This document shows positions 17,567-26,922 of a stretch of DNA of 45,334 nucleotides, piece after piece. Within the stretch, counting starts at the first letter, position 1. Every line of letters begins with the position of its first letter. The notes beneath the pieces are model-generated. The model was given only the letters and a program-made list of their open reading frames with translations, did no database searches and was not told where the DNA came from. Source of the DNA: Bradyrhizobium sp. (lineage in GTDB: Bacteria; Pseudomonadota; Alphaproteobacteria; Rhizobiales; Xanthobacteraceae); assembly GCF_004799405.1 (NCBI RefSeq), contig NZ_SSMW01000026.1, positions 1 through 45,334 on the forward strand. The letters run 5' to 3'. The translations under genes and the position numbers were made by a program.

Positions 17567-18856
17567 ATGGTCGAACCGATCATGTATCTGGCGATCGGTT
17601 TTCTGGTCTCGATGCTGTTCGGGCTGATGATCGTGCCGCTGGTGCATAACCGCGCAGTGCGGCTGACCACCAAGCGGCTGGAAGCGGCGACGCCGCTGTC
17701 GATGGCCGAAATCCAGGCCGACAAGGATCAGTTGCGCGCGGAATTCGCGATGTCGGCGCGTCGGCTCGAGATGAGCGTCGACCAGCTCAAGAACAAGACC
17801 ACCAGCCAGCTTGCCGAACTCGGCAAGAAATCCGACGCGATCAATCGCATGAAGCTCGAGCTCGGCGAAAAGAACGCCACGATCTTTGCGCTCGAGGCGC
17901 GCGAGAAGGCGGTGAAAGAACAGTTGCGCGCGACCGAAGAGGAATTCGCCGCCAAGACCGAAGCGCTGCGCCTCGCCGAACAGAACCTCACCGACAAGCA
18001 GAGCGAGCTCGGCAAGCTCAACAGCGAATTGTCCAGCCGTTCGATGATGGCGGAGAGCCGCCAGGTCGAACTGGTGGCGGTGCGCGCCCAGATCGACGAG
18101 CTCAAGAGCCGCGTCAGCGACGCCGAAAGGGAATTCGCCGCGACCCAAACCCGGCTTGAACAGCAGCGCGGCGAATCCGATGCGGCGACCCGCGAACTGA
18201 CCGAGGCGCGCGGCCGCGTCGAGAACCTCAGCCAGCGCGTCACCGATCTTGACCGGCAGCTGATCATCCAGGTCAAGGAAGCCGAGATGCTCGGCAACCG
18301 GGTGCAGGATCTGGAAACGCGGCTTTCCACCCAGGGCAAATTGCTCGCCGAGCGCGACTACGAAAACAACCAGTTGCGCCAGGCCAACCAGGCCGCGGAA
18401 CGCACGATGAAGGAATTGCGCGATGAAATCGCCGGGCTGAGCGGCGGCAAATCGCCGGCGCTCGAAAAGCTGCGGACCGAGAAGGCCGCGCTCGAGGCGC
18501 AGCTTGGTGTCGCGCGCGACGAACGCGCCAAGCTGCAGCGTGACATCAATGCGATCCAGCAGCAGGCCGAAAGCTCGTGGGCGACCGAGCGCATGGAGAA
18601 CGCGCTGCTGCGCGAACGCATCAACGACATCGCCGCCGAAGTCGCCAAGCTCGCGATGCAGCTCGAAGGGCCGGATTCGCCGATCGAGGCGATGCTGGCC
18701 GCAGAACCGGCGACGCCGCCCAGCGCGGTGCGGCCGGCCAACGCCAATGGACCGGCAGCCAACGGCGCAACGCCCGTTGCTGCGGGGAGCGGCACCCTCG
18801 CCGACCGCATCCGCGCGCTGCAGTCCCACGCCTCCCGCGCGCGGCAGCCGGGGTAA
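17567..18856 (+). CDS. Membrane-anchored long coiled-coil protein, unknown function
   Basis: A 429-residue protein with one N-terminal transmembrane helix (MYLAIGFLVSMLFGLMIVPL), then about 340 residues of near-continuous heptad helix rich in Glu, Lys, Arg, Gln and Ala. Examples are RRLEMSVDQLKNKTTSQLAE and ESRQVELVAVRAQIDELKS. A disordered Pro/Ala tail ends with LADRIRALQSHASRARQPG. No catalytic motif is seen. It probably projects a coiled-coil rod from the inner membrane into the cytoplasm, as scaffold proteins do, but no role is assigned. The start has GAGGAG upstream. It stands alone, convergent with the aldo/keto reductase across a repeat-filled gap. Confidence 0.82.
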   Translation: MVEPIMYLAIGFLVSMLFGLMIVPLVHNRAVRLTTKRLEAATPLSMAEIQADKDQLRAEFAMSARRLEMSVDQLKNKTTSQLAELGKKSDAINRMKLELGEKNATIFALEAREKAVKEQLRATEEEFAAKTEALRLAEQNLTDKQSELGKLNSELSSRSMMAESRQVELVAVRAQIDELKSRVSDAEREFAATQTRLEQQRGESDAATRELTEARGRVENLSQRVTDLDRQLIIQVKEAEMLGNRVQDLETRLSTQGKLLAERDYENNQLRQANQAAERTMKELRDEIAGLSGGKSPALEKLRTEKAALEAQLGVARDERAKLQRDINAIQQQAESSWATERMENALLRERINDIAAEVAKLAMQLEGPDSPIEAMLAAEPATPPSAVRPANANGPAANGATPVAAGSGTLADRIRALQSHASRARQPG

Positions 18857-18883
18857 GGTTTTCGCGGTTTTGCAGCTATCGGC

Positions 18884-19007
18884 CGTCGTTCCCCGCGAAA
18901 GCGGGGACCCATACGCCGTGTCGCTTATTTTGTGAAAGACGTTGTTCAACGGCTTTCGCGTAACCACTAACTCTCGTGATTATGGGGCCCTGCTTTCGCA
19001 GGGACCG
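18884..19007. repeat. Palindromic intergenic repeat, family C, copy 1
   Basis: Outer inverted arms CGTTCCCCGCGAAAGCGGGGA and GGCCCTGCTTTCGCAGGGACC frame about 80 bases. Copies 2 and 3 at 31324 and 32735 share this design, so it is an interspersed element. A short hairpin of another type (CTCTCCCCTTGTGGGAGAG, 19041-19059) follows. Together they fill the 300-base gap between two convergent genes; no gene is seen in it. Confidence 0.75.
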
Positions 19008-19160
19008 ACACATTGATGTTTCAGCGATGACGGTGAGCTCCCTCTCCCCTTGTGGGAGAGGTGGCACCGAGCGCATTGCACCGCTCTTCGTAACTTCAAG
19101 CAGCCAAAGCTCCGCTTTCTCGCGGCACTCGATGCGTTCTTGGATGGGCACCCTCCACGA

Positions 19161-20159
19161 TCACCGCGGTTCGCCGGAAAATGCCTGCCGCAGCGCTGCC
19201 AGCCGGTCGAGTGCTTCTTGCGGCAACGGGCCTTTCCGGACGGCGGCGAGGGCGTCCTCGAACTGTTGCGGCGTCGCCATGCCGACCAGGATCGTCCCCA
19301 TCGCCGGGTGAGACAGCGCGAACCGCGTGGCGGCTTCGGTCAGGCTGGCGGCGAAGCCTTCCCTGACCAGCGGCATCAGGCGGCGGGCGCGATCGACATC
19401 GGCATCGTAGCTCAGGGCCGAACCGATCGGCTCGGGCGCCGGACCCGCGATCGGATGACGCTCGGCCGAACCCGACAATGCGCCGCCGGCCAGCACGCGG
19501 ATGCCCACGACGCCGACGCCGGCCGCGACGGTGTGATCAAACATTCGTCCATAATCCTGCGCCGGATAGTTCGCCGGCAATTCCACCGCCGCAGATGGAT
19601 TGAGCATGTTGTAGACGACCTGAGCGCTGTCGAAGGCGCGCGTATCGATCGCCTGGTTCACCGCGGCCGCATCGCCCAGCGCCGTGATCCCGAGAAAACG
19701 AATCTTGCCCTGCCCACGCAGGCGCTCGAACGCCGGCACCACCTCGTCGAGCACCTGGGCGACGCTCAGCGCCGATCCGCCGCCTGCCTTGGTAATCGGA
19801 TTGTGCAGGTGAAAGATGTCGACCCGGTCAAGGCGCAGCCGCGCCAGGCTGCCTTCGAGCGAGGTCGTCACAGTATCGGCGATGCGGCCAAATTCGCTCG
19901 GCGGCACGCGGACCTTGGTACCGACCACCACATCGGCCGGTTTCAGCTTTTGCAAAACCCGGCCGAGGTTGTTTTCCGATTCGCCGTCGCCGTACTGCAC
20001 CGCGGTGTCGAAGTAGTTCACGCCGGCGGCGATCGCCCGCGCGACGACGTGTTCCTGGTCGGCAGGATCGCCGCGCACCATGAAGCCGCCCACCGCGCCG
20101 CAGCCGAAGCCCAGCACCGAGAGCTGCATTCCCGTGCGTCCAAACACCCGCAATTGCAT
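19161..20159 (-). CDS. Aldo/keto reductase
   Basis: A cytoplasmic NAD(P)H-dependent oxidoreductase of the AKR superfamily, 332 residues, TIM barrel. Catalytic tetrad positions are visible: Asp and Tyr in GVNYFDTAVQYGDGESENNL, Lys in VVVGTKV, and His in DIFHLHNP. The opening MQLRVFGRTGMQLSVLGFGC is typical. Near the C-terminus FALSHPAMGTILVGMATPQQ matches the cofactor-binding end of the family. The ATG at 20159 is chosen over one ten codons upstream because the family starts at MQLR. Substrate unknown. It is divergent from the DUF1330 gene across 147 bases containing a small inverted repeat. Confidence 0.9.
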   Translation of the reverse strand: MQLRVFGRTGMQLSVLGFGCGAVGGFMVRGDPADQEHVVARAIAAGVNYFDTAVQYGDGESENNLGRVLQKLKPADVVVGTKVRVPPSEFGRIADTVTTSLEGSLARLRLDRVDIFHLHNPITKAGGGSALSVAQVLDEVVPAFERLRGQGKIRFLGITALGDAAAVNQAIDTRAFDSAQVVYNMLNPSAAVELPANYPAQDYGRMFDHTVAAGVGVVGIRVLAGGALSGSAERHPIAGPAPEPIGSALSYDADVDRARRLMPLVREGFAASLTEAATRFALSHPAMGTILVGMATPQQFEDALAAVRKGPLPQEALDRLAALRQAFSGEPR

Positions 20160-20256
20160 CGATGTTGCTCCGGCTGATGGCGTCGGCACTATTCCAGATT
20201 ACTGCCGGGGTCGCCAAGCGGTCATTGCAGTGGCGCGCGACCCTCTAGGGAATATG

Positions 20257-20276
20257 ATACTAGTCTGTCATAGTAT
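20257..20276. promoter_or_regulatory. Inverted repeat in a divergent promoter region
   Basis: ATACTA, 8 bases, TAGTAT: a perfect 6-bp inverted repeat in an AT-rich patch between the divergent aldo/keto reductase and DUF1330 genes. It could be an operator for either. No regulator gene is adjacent. Confidence 0.35.
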
Positions 20277-20306
20277 TCGTACGCCGACATCTAGGGGAGG
20301 AAACCA

Positions 20307-20693
20307 ATGAAGACGCACGTCAAATTAGGCCTGGCGATGGTCGCCGGCTTCGGACTTGGCGCAGGCGCAGTCCATGAACTTCATGCGCAAGCCTCGCCGC
20401 CGGCCTATGTCATCTCGGAGATCGACGTGGTCGACGAGAGCGGTTACTCCAATGACTACATCCCGCTCGTCAAAAAAGCGCTTGCCGGCAGCGGCGAGAA
20501 ACGGATCGTATCGGGCGGCAATACGCTGGCGATAGCCGGCGATCCGCCAAAATCCCGAGTCGTTGTGTCGGTTTTTGAAAATATGGACAAGGCGCAGGCG
20601 GTGTTTACCTCCCAGGCCTACCAGGACGCGCAGACCATCGGCGAAAAGTACGCCAAATTCCGCACCTTCGCCGTCGAGGGTACGGCCCCCTGA
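20307..20693 (+). CDS. DUF1330 domain protein with signal peptide
   Basis: A 128-residue protein with a signal peptide (KLGLAMVAGFGLGAGAVHEL, cleavage near HAQA), then a single ferredoxin-like DUF1330 domain: AYVISEIDVVDESGYSNDYI, KRIVSGGNTLAIAG, VVVSVFENMDKAQAVFTSQA. DUF1330 proteins belong to the dimeric alpha/beta barrel fold; most are cytoplasmic and about 95 residues long, so the exported form is a variant. No activity is established. The ribosome site is strong (GGGGAGG). It is convergent with coxF, whose stop lies 87 bases away. Confidence 0.85.
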   Translation: MKTHVKLGLAMVAGFGLGAGAVHELHAQASPPAYVISEIDVVDESGYSNDYIPLVKKALAGSGEKRIVSGGNTLAIAGDPPKSRVVVSVFENMDKAQAVFTSQAYQDAQTIGEKYAKFRTFAVEGTAP

Positions 20694-20780
20694 TCGGTAT
20701 CGGCGCCGTGAAGTGGGGTGGGTTAGCCGCAGGCATAACCCGCCTCTCTGGCCTCGGCGAACTGATCGGCGAATGGCGGA

Positions 20781-21608
20781 TTACGTCGGTGCTCGGGCAC
20801 GCTGCCCGCGCCGGCGCTCCACCGTGATCTCCGCCAGGATCGACATCGCAATTTCCTCCGGCGTGATCGCGCCGAGGTCGAGACCGGCCGGCGCCTTGAT
20901 GCGATCCAGTGCCGGGGCGTCGATGCCTTGCGCTATCAGTTTCTCGCGCAATGCCGCCATCTTGCGCCGGCTGCCGACAAAGGCGTGATAGGCGGCCTCG
21001 GTCGACGCGGCCGCGCGCAGGGCGGCTTCATCGCCCTTGCCCTGGGTCGACACCACGATGAAGCGCCGCGCCTCGTGGAGCTCGCCGAGCGCGTAGCCGT
21101 CGATCAGCATATCGGCGTCGGGCGCGCCCGGCAGGTCGGCGACGGGGGCTGCGACGGTGACGTGATAGCCGAGTTGCCGCGCCTGTGTCGCCAGCGACAG
21201 CGCCACCGGGCTCGCGCCGAGAATGACCAGCGAGGGATGCGGCAGCACCGGCTCGACGAAAATATCCATGGTGCCTTTGCTCGGGCACATGTTTTCCGCA
21301 AAGCGCACGCCGTCGCGATTCTCGCCGGGCTTGACGCCAAGCTCGGCCAGCAGATTTTCCGGCTGCACCGAAACCATGCGCGGCTCGCCGTCGACGAGAG
21401 ACTCGCGCGCGGCCTTGAGCACCGCGCCGCGGGCGCAGCCGCCACCGATCCACCCCGCCACGATGGTGCCGTCGGGGCGGATGATGGCCTTGGCGCCCGC
21501 CTTCGCCGCGGTCACCGACACCGTGCGCACGACAGTGGCGAGAACGAAGGTTTCCTCGGCGGCCTTGAGCCGGGCCACCAGCTCCATCACTTCGACATGC
21601 TTGGTCAT
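20781..21608 (-). CDS. coxF: XdhC/CoxF-type molybdenum hydroxylase maturation protein
   Basis: A 275-residue cytoplasmic protein of the XdhC/CoxI/CoxF family, which delivers or modifies the molybdenum cofactor of molybdenum hydroxylases; CoxF is thought to help complete the Cu-S-Mo centre of CO dehydrogenase. The N-terminal XdhC domain carries TIVAGWIGGGCARGAVLKAA with its cysteine. The C-terminal Rossmann-like domain starts at HPSLVILGASPVALSLATQA. The ATG at 21608 (MTKHVEVMELVARLK) is favoured over one seven codons upstream. It is the last cox gene, separated from coxE by 213 bases containing a repeat. No coxG follows. Confidence 0.86.
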   Translation of the reverse strand: MTKHVEVMELVARLKAAEETFVLATVVRTVSVTAAKAGAKAIIRPDGTIVAGWIGGGCARGAVLKAARESLVDGEPRMVSVQPENLLAELGVKPGENRDGVRFAENMCPSKGTMDIFVEPVLPHPSLVILGASPVALSLATQARQLGYHVTVAAPVADLPGAPDADMLIDGYALGELHEARRFIVVSTQGKGDEAALRAAASTEAAYHAFVGSRRKMAALREKLIAQGIDAPALDRIKAPAGLDLGAITPEEIAMSILAEITVERRRGQRARAPT

Positions 21609-21634
21609 GGCCGTTTCCTTCGGACACACGTTAC

Positions 21635-21780
21635 TTCACCTCTCCCGCTTGCGGGGAAGGTCGACGCGCTCGGCAGCGCACTTGCGCGCCAGAGCACGGC
21701 GGGTGGGGGAACCGCCTCCGCAAGCACGGTGCCCGCGGAGAGACCCCCACCCCAACCCTCCCCCGCAAGCGGAAGAGGGA
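21635..21780. repeat. Palindromic intergenic repeat, family B type, between coxE and coxF
   Basis: Arms ACCTCTCCCGCTTGCGGGGA and CCCCCGCAAGCGGAAGAGGG pair across the element, with inner GGGTGGGGG / CCCCCACCCC. It fills the coxE-coxF gap and would fold in the transcript. It may act as a transcript stabiliser or partial terminator, lowering coxF relative to the genes before it. Confidence 0.75.
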
Positions 21781-21821
21781 GTGCACTTTCGTTGTCGCGA
21801 AAAGCTCAATCCCGTTAATCC

Positions 21822-23030
21822 TCACAGCTTCGCCAGATAGGGTTCAAGCTCGGTCAGGCTTTTCAGCGTGTTGCCGGGCGCGTAGAGATCGACGTGCGGC
21901 AGCGCGGCCTTGATGCCGGCGGCCTCGGGCGCATAGCCCTCCCACGCCATCATCGGATTGAGCCAGACGATGCGGCGGCAGCGGCGGCCGAGTGCCGCCA
22001 TCTCGCGGCCGAGCAACGCGGCGTCGCCGGTCTCGTAACCGTCGGACACGATCATCACGCAGCTGCGCGAGTGCAGCACGCGCGCGGCGTGCCAGCGGTT
22101 GAAGGTCTGCAGGGACTCGCCGATCCTGGTGCCGCCGCCGGCGCCCTGCGCCATGATCGACAGGCGGTCGAGCGCACGGCCCGCATCCTTTTCCTTCATC
22201 GCATCGGACACGTAGGCCAGCCGGGTGTGAAACAAAAACGCCTCGGCCTCGCGAAACTCGTCCAGCACGCCGTGGATGAAGCGCAGGAACACGCCGGTAT
22301 ACATGCTCATCGAGCCGGAGGCGTCGAGCAGCATCACCAGACGCAGCGGCTTTTCCTTGCGCCGGCGCTTGACCAGGCTGATCGGCACGCCGCCATGGCT
22401 GATGTTCTTGTGGATCGTCCGTCGCAAATCGAGCCGGTAGCCGCGACGCCGCGCGAGGTCTCGCCTCGTCAGCCGCGTGCGCATGGTCCTGGCAAGTTGC
22501 GCCGCGACCGCGTGGGCTTGCGCGATCTGGTCAGGGTCGGCCATCTTGCGGAAATCGATCTCCGAAAGATTATCGGCGCGTGAAGCCCCTTCCATGCGGC
22601 CCTCGCCGGCGCGCTCGTCCGGCGCATCGTCGGCGGATGGAATCTGGTCGGAGGCGGCTTCGCTGCCGCCTCGCTCGGGTTTGTTATTCTGCAGGCTCTT
22701 GAGCGACGGGCTGTTGGCGCTCCTGGCCGAACCCATCGTCGTCGAGCGCGATCGCACCCGCTTGCCGAGCCAGAACGCATCGAACAACCCATCGAACCGG
22801 TCCCAGTCGGATTTCCGCGCCGAGAACAGGTGCTTTAAGGCGGACCGCAACAGACCGGGCCGCGCCGCATAGCCTGCCGCCATCAAGGCGGCGGCATCGC
22901 GGCCTTCGTGCAGGCCGACCGCAAAGGCATTGTCGCGCAGGGTCCTGAGAAACGCCGCGAGCCTGGCCGAGACCAGGCGCGAGACCTCGTCGATCTCTTC
23001 GTAACCGGGATCGACGCCGCAGCAGCTCAT
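21822..23030 (-). CDS. coxE: CoxE-like VWA-domain maturation protein
   Basis: A 402-residue protein with a von Willebrand A domain, a partner of the MoxR ATPase CoxD in building the Cu-S-Mo site of CO dehydrogenase. The N-terminal helical part is followed by a disordered acidic stretch (about 95-155), then a basic region (RTRLTRRDLARRRGYRLDLR). The VWA domain (about 225-395) has the metal motif DxSxS in LVMLLDASGSMSMYTG, the conserved Thr in GGGTRIGES and the Asp in CVMIVSDGYETGD. Its ATG overlaps the coxD stop by 4 bases, so translation is coupled. Confidence 0.92.
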   Translation of the reverse strand: MSCCGVDPGYEEIDEVSRLVSARLAAFLRTLRDNAFAVGLHEGRDAAALMAAGYAARPGLLRSALKHLFSARKSDWDRFDGLFDAFWLGKRVRSRSTTMGSARSANSPSLKSLQNNKPERGGSEAASDQIPSADDAPDERAGEGRMEGASRADNLSEIDFRKMADPDQIAQAHAVAAQLARTMRTRLTRRDLARRRGYRLDLRRTIHKNISHGGVPISLVKRRRKEKPLRLVMLLDASGSMSMYTGVFLRFIHGVLDEFREAEAFLFHTRLAYVSDAMKEKDAGRALDRLSIMAQGAGGGTRIGESLQTFNRWHAARVLHSRSCVMIVSDGYETGDAALLGREMAALGRRCRRIVWLNPMMAWEGYAPEAAGIKAALPHVDLYAPGNTLKSLTELEPYLAKL

Positions 23031-23899
23031 GCGACCTTCCCCAACAGCCGTTCCGTCACCTCGCGCGTCATCCGCGACTTGTCCTCATGGGTCTTGAGCA
23101 GGCACATCAGCGTCTCGTGCACCAGCTCGGGCGTATCGTGCAGATCGGGCACGCCTAGCCCGACCAGCGCCGCCGCCCAGTCCAGCGTCTCGGCGACCCC
23201 GGGGACCTTGCGCAGTTCCTCTTTTCGGATGTTCTCGACCATGCGCGCGATCTGCAGCGACAGCGAGGTGCCGGCGCCCTCGATCCGCGCCATGATGATG
23301 CGCGCCTCGCGGTCGACGTCGGGATAATCGACGTAGTGATAGAGGCAGCGGCGGCGCAGCGCGTCGGAGAGTTCGCGGGTGCCGTTCGAGGTCAGGATCA
23401 CATGCGGGATCGTGGTTGCGGCGATGGTCCCGAGTTCGGGGATCGAGACCTGGAAATCCGACAATAGCTCGAGCAGGAACGCCTCGAACTCGTCGTCGGA
23501 GCGATCGATTTCGTCGATCAACAGCACCGGCGGCTTGCTGCGGCGGATCGCGGCCAGTAGCGGCCGTTCCAGCAGGTATTTTTCGGAGAAAATCTGCTCT
23601 TCGATGGCGCCGGCATTGTCGCCGCGATGCGCCTGGATCGCCAGCAATTGCCGCTGGTAGTTCCACTCATAGAGCGCGGCCGATTGATCGAGGCCCTCAT
23701 AGCATTGCAGCCGGATCAGCTCGGCGCCGTAAACGCTGGCCAGCGCTTTCGCCACCTCGGTCTTGCCGACGCCGGCTTCGCCTTCCAGCAGCAGCGGCCG
23801 CTTGAGCAATTGCATCAGCGAGATCGCGGTCGCAAGCTCGCTATCGGCGATATAGCCGCTGGCTGCCAGCGCTTGCGCGATCTCGTCCCGGGTTTTCAT
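23027..23899 (-). CDS. coxD: CoxD, MoxR-family AAA+ ATPase
   Basis: A 290-residue AAA+ ATPase. In Oligotropha, CoxD is a membrane-linked chaperone needed to assemble the [CuSMoO2] cluster in CO dehydrogenase. Walker A is PLLLEGEAGVGKTEVAKALA; Walker B is PVLLIDEIDRSDDEFEAFLL; sensor 1 is in HVILTSNGTRELSDALRRRC. The MoxR-type C-terminal lid follows. The ATG at 23899 (MKTRDEIAQALAASGYIADS) is the family start; the frame is open further upstream but runs into coxL in another frame. The gap to coxL is 80 bases. Confidence 0.92.
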   Translation of the reverse strand: MKTRDEIAQALAASGYIADSELATAISLMQLLKRPLLLEGEAGVGKTEVAKALASVYGAELIRLQCYEGLDQSAALYEWNYQRQLLAIQAHRGDNAGAIEEQIFSEKYLLERPLLAAIRRSKPPVLLIDEIDRSDDEFEAFLLELLSDFQVSIPELGTIAATTIPHVILTSNGTRELSDALRRRCLYHYVDYPDVDREARIIMARIEGAGTSLSLQIARMVENIRKEELRKVPGVAETLDWAAALVGLGVPDLHDTPELVHETLMCLLKTHEDKSRMTREVTERLLGKVA

Positions 23900-23979
23900 C
23901 GTCAGAGTGTTTTCCTCTTCGCTCTGATCATTCTCCCCTTCCGCCATGCGCGATGCGCGTGGAGGGAGGGGAACCGCTA

Positions 23980-26400
23980 CTACGCGAACACTCCCAGACT
24001 TTTGGCCGCCTTCCAGTTGCGCCAGTAGTCGTGCGGCATCTGGATGTGGGTGGAGCCCAGGAACGAGAAGGCGTCGTTGACGGCGTTGGAGAACGCCGGC
24101 ACGCCGCCGACATTCGGGCTTTCGCCGACGCCCTTGGCGCCGATCGGATGATGCGGCGACGGCGTCACGGTGAAGTCGGTCTCCCAATGCGGGGTCTCGA
24201 CCGCGGTCGGCATGAAGAAATCCATGAACGAGCCGGTCACCACGTTGCCCTCGGGGTCGTAACGAATCTCCTGGCCCATCGCGATGGCAAAGGCTTCGGT
24301 CAGCCCGCCATGGACCTGGCCCTCGATGATCATCGGGTTGATGCGGGTGCCGCAATCGTCGAGCGCATAGAAGCGCCTGATCTTGTAGACCCCGGTATCG
24401 ACGTCGATGTTCATCACGCAGATATAGGCGCCGAACGGATAGGTCATGTTGGGCGGATCGTAATAGCTCACCGCCTCCAGCCCCGGCTCCATGCCCGGCG
24501 GCACCGAATTATAGGCCGCCCAGCAGATATCCTTCATCGACATGGTCTTCTCCGGCAGGCCCTTGACCCGGAAGCCGTCGATATCCCATTCGAGATCGTC
24601 CTCGTGGACCTCGAGCTTGTAGGCGGCGATCATCTGCGCCTTGGCCTTGATCTTGCGCGCGGCCATGGCGATCGCTGCCCCCGCCACCGGAGTCGAGCGC
24701 GAGCCGTAGGTGCCGAGCCCGTAGGGCGCGGTGTCGGTATTGCCCTCCTCGACCATGATGTCGTCGGCGGGAATGCCGATCTCGGTGGCGATGATCTGCG
24801 CCCAGGTGGTCTCGTGGCCCTGGCCGGTGCTCTTGGTGCCGACCCGGGCAATGCCGGCGCCGGTGGGGTGCAGGCGAATCTCGCAGGAATCGAACATCGC
24901 GATTCCCAGGATGTCGCAGTTCTTCGACGGGCCAGCGCCGACGATCTCGGTGAAGAAGGAGACGCCGAGCCCCATGATCTCGCGGGTCTCGCCGCGCTTG
25001 AAGGCTAAGCGTTTCGCCGCCTGCTCCTTGCGCAGGCCGGCGTAGTCGACGCTCTCCATCATCTTGCGCATGGCGGTGTGATAGTCGCCGGAATCGTATT
25101 CCCAGCCCAATGCCGAGTGATAGGGAAACTGCTCCTTCTTGATGAAGTTCTTCAGGCGCAATTCCGCCGGATCCATGCCGAGCTTTTGCGCCAGGATGTC
25201 CATGCCGCGCTCGATGCAATAGGCCGCTTCCGTGACCCGGAACGAGCAGCGATAGGCGACGCCGCCCGGCGCCTTGTTGGTGTAGATGCCATCGACCGAC
25301 AGATGCGCGACCGGGAAATCGTACGACCCGGTGACGATGTTGAAGAAGCCGGCCGGCCATTTCGACGGATCGGCGCAGGCGTCGAACGCGCCGTGATCGG
25401 CCAGCACATGGACGCGAAGCCCGGTGACCTTGCCGTCCTTGGTGGAGGCAATTTCGGTGGTCATGTGATAGTCGCGCGCGAACGAGGTCGCGGTCAGATT
25501 CTCGATGCGGTCCTCGACCCACTTCACCGGCTTGCCGGTGACGATGGAGGCGACCGCGGCGCAGATATAGCCCGGATAGGCGCCGACCTTGTTGCCGAAG
25601 CCGCCGCCGACGTCGGGCGAGATGACATGGATCTTGTGCTCCGGAATCTTGGCGATCAGCGCCACCACGGTGCGGATCACATGCGGCGCCTGGAAGGTGC
25701 CCCAGATCGAGAGTTCGCCCTTGATCTTGTCGAACGAGCACACGCACTGGCAGGTCTCCAGCGGCGAGGGATGGGTGCGATGATAGGAGATCATCTCCTT
25801 GATCGTGACATCCGCCTTCTTGAAGGCGGCATCGGTCAGATCCTTGTCGCCGACGGTCCATTCGAAGATGTGGTTGTGGTGCTTGCGCGGGCCGTGCGCG
25901 CCGGTGGTTTTGCCCGCGAGGTCCTCGCGCAGCACCGGGGCGTCGGCGTCCATCGCCTTGAACGGATCGATCACGACCGGGAGCGGTTCGTATTCGACCT
26001 GAACCTTGTTGATGCCGTCGTCCGCGGCATAGCGGTCGGTGGCGACCACGAAGGCGACCTCCTGGTTCTGGAACAGCACCTTGCCGTCGGCCAGCACCAT
26101 CTGCACGTCGCCGGCCAGGGTCGGCATCCAGGCGAGGTTGACGGTCTTCAGCGTCTCGGCGGTGATCACCGCCAGCACGCCCGGCACCTTCAGCGCCTCG
26201 TCGCCGTTGATCGATTTGACCCGCGCATGCGCATGCGGCGAGCGAACGAAATCGCCGTGCAGCATGCCCGGCAGCTTCAGATCGTCTACATAATTGCCTT
26301 TGCCCTGGGTGAAGCGGGCGTCTTCGACCCGCTTGCGCTTGCAGCCCATGCCTTCAAGTTTGGCTTCGCGTTGTTCCCGCGTGGGAGTCATGTCGTTCAT
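23980..26400 (-). CDS. coxL: Carbon monoxide dehydrogenase large subunit, form I
   Basis: The catalytic molybdenum-copper subunit of aerobic CO dehydrogenase (CO + H2O to CO2, 2 H+, 2 e-), 806 residues, within three of the 809 of Oligotropha carboxidovorans CoxL. The active-site loop is VAYRCSFR at 381-388, the form I signature (form II has AYRGAGR); C385 corresponds to the copper-binding cysteine C388. The catalytic glutamate is E760 in GAKGVGES. Molybdopterin-contact motifs include [30 protein letters not shown] and [10 protein letters not shown]. The ATG at 26400 overlaps the coxS stop by 4 bases. The protein looks intact, so genuine CO oxidation is the best prediction rather than another xanthine-oxidase-family activity. 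Confidence 0.96.
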   Translation of the reverse strand: MNDMTPTREQREAKLEGMGCKRKRVEDARFTQGKGNYVDDLKLPGMLHGDFVRSPHAHARVKSINGDEALKVPGVLAVITAETLKTVNLAWMPTLAGDVQMVLADGKVLFQNQEVAFVVATDRYAADDGINKVQVEYEPLPVVIDPFKAMDADAPVLREDLAGKTTGAHGPRKHHNHIFEWTVGDKDLTDAAFKKADVTIKEMISYHRTHPSPLETCQCVCSFDKIKGELSIWGTFQAPHVIRTVVALIAKIPEHKIHVISPDVGGGFGNKVGAYPGYICAAVASIVTGKPVKWVEDRIENLTATSFARDYHMTTEIASTKDGKVTGLRVHVLADHGAFDACADPSKWPAGFFNIVTGSYDFPVAHLSVDGIYTNKAPGGVAYRCSFRVTEAAYCIERGMDILAQKLGMDPAELRLKNFIKKEQFPYHSALGWEYDSGDYHTAMRKMMESVDYAGLRKEQAAKRLAFKRGETREIMGLGVSFFTEIVGAGPSKNCDILGIAMFDSCEIRLHPTGAGIARVGTKSTGQGHETTWAQIIATEIGIPADDIMVEEGNTDTAPYGLGTYGSRSTPVAGAAIAMAARKIKAKAQMIAAYKLEVHEDDLEWDIDGFRVKGLPEKTMSMKDICWAAYNSVPPGMEPGLEAVSYYDPPNMTYPFGAYICVMNIDVDTGVYKIRRFYALDDCGTRINPMIIEGQVHGGLTEAFAIAMGQEIRYDPEGNVVTGSFMDFFMPTAVETPHWETDFTVTPSPHHPIGAKGVGESPNVGGVPAFSNAVNDAFSFLGSTHIQMPHDYWRNWKAAKSLGVFA

Positions 26401-26906
26401 TCCGCAGCCTCCTGGAATTCGACGCCATTGATCTTGGCGGCGGCGTACTGGATTGCCTTGACGATGTTCTGATAGCCGGTGCAGCGGCAGATATTGCCTG
26501 AAATGCCCATCCGGATTTCCGCCTCCGTCGGCGAGGGATTTTCCTGCAGCAGCCGCTGCGCGCGCAAAATCATGCCCGGCGTGCAGAAGCCGCATTGCAG
26601 CCCGTGCATCATCCGGAAACCTTCCTGCAGCGCCGACAGCGAACCGTCGGCATTGGCGACACCTTCGATGGTGGTGATCTCGGAGCCGGCGGCCTGCACC
26701 GCAAACATGGTGCAGCTTTTCACCGACATGCCGTCGATGTCGACGGTGCAGGCGCCGCAATGCGTGGTCTCGCAGCCGATATGGGTGCCGGTGAGCTGCA
26801 GGTTCTCGCGGATGAAATGCACCAGCAGCGTGCGCGGCTCGACCAGGCCTTCGACCTCGGCGCCGTTCACCTTCATGGTCACATGGGTCTTTTGGGTCTT
26901 TGCCAT
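26397..26906 (-). CDS. coxS: Carbon monoxide dehydrogenase small iron-sulfur subunit
   Basis: A 169-residue subunit carrying two [2Fe-2S] clusters that pass electrons from the molybdenum-copper site to FAD. The N-terminal plant-ferredoxin-like cluster is held by cysteines in [18 protein letters not shown] and KSCTMF; the C-terminal four-helix cluster by [12 protein letters not shown] and [17 protein letters not shown]. All eight cysteines are present. It begins 16 bases after the coxM stop and its TGA overlaps the coxL ATG. Confidence 0.96.
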   Translation of the reverse strand: MAKTQKTHVTMKVNGAEVEGLVEPRTLLVHFIRENLQLTGTHIGCETTHCGACTVDIDGMSVKSCTMFAVQAAGSEITTIEGVANADGSLSALQEGFRMMHGLQCGFCTPGMILRAQRLLQENPSPTEAEIRMGISGNICRCTGYQNIVKAIQYAAAKINGVEFQEAAE

Positions 26907-26922
26907 TATTGGTCCCTCCCCG

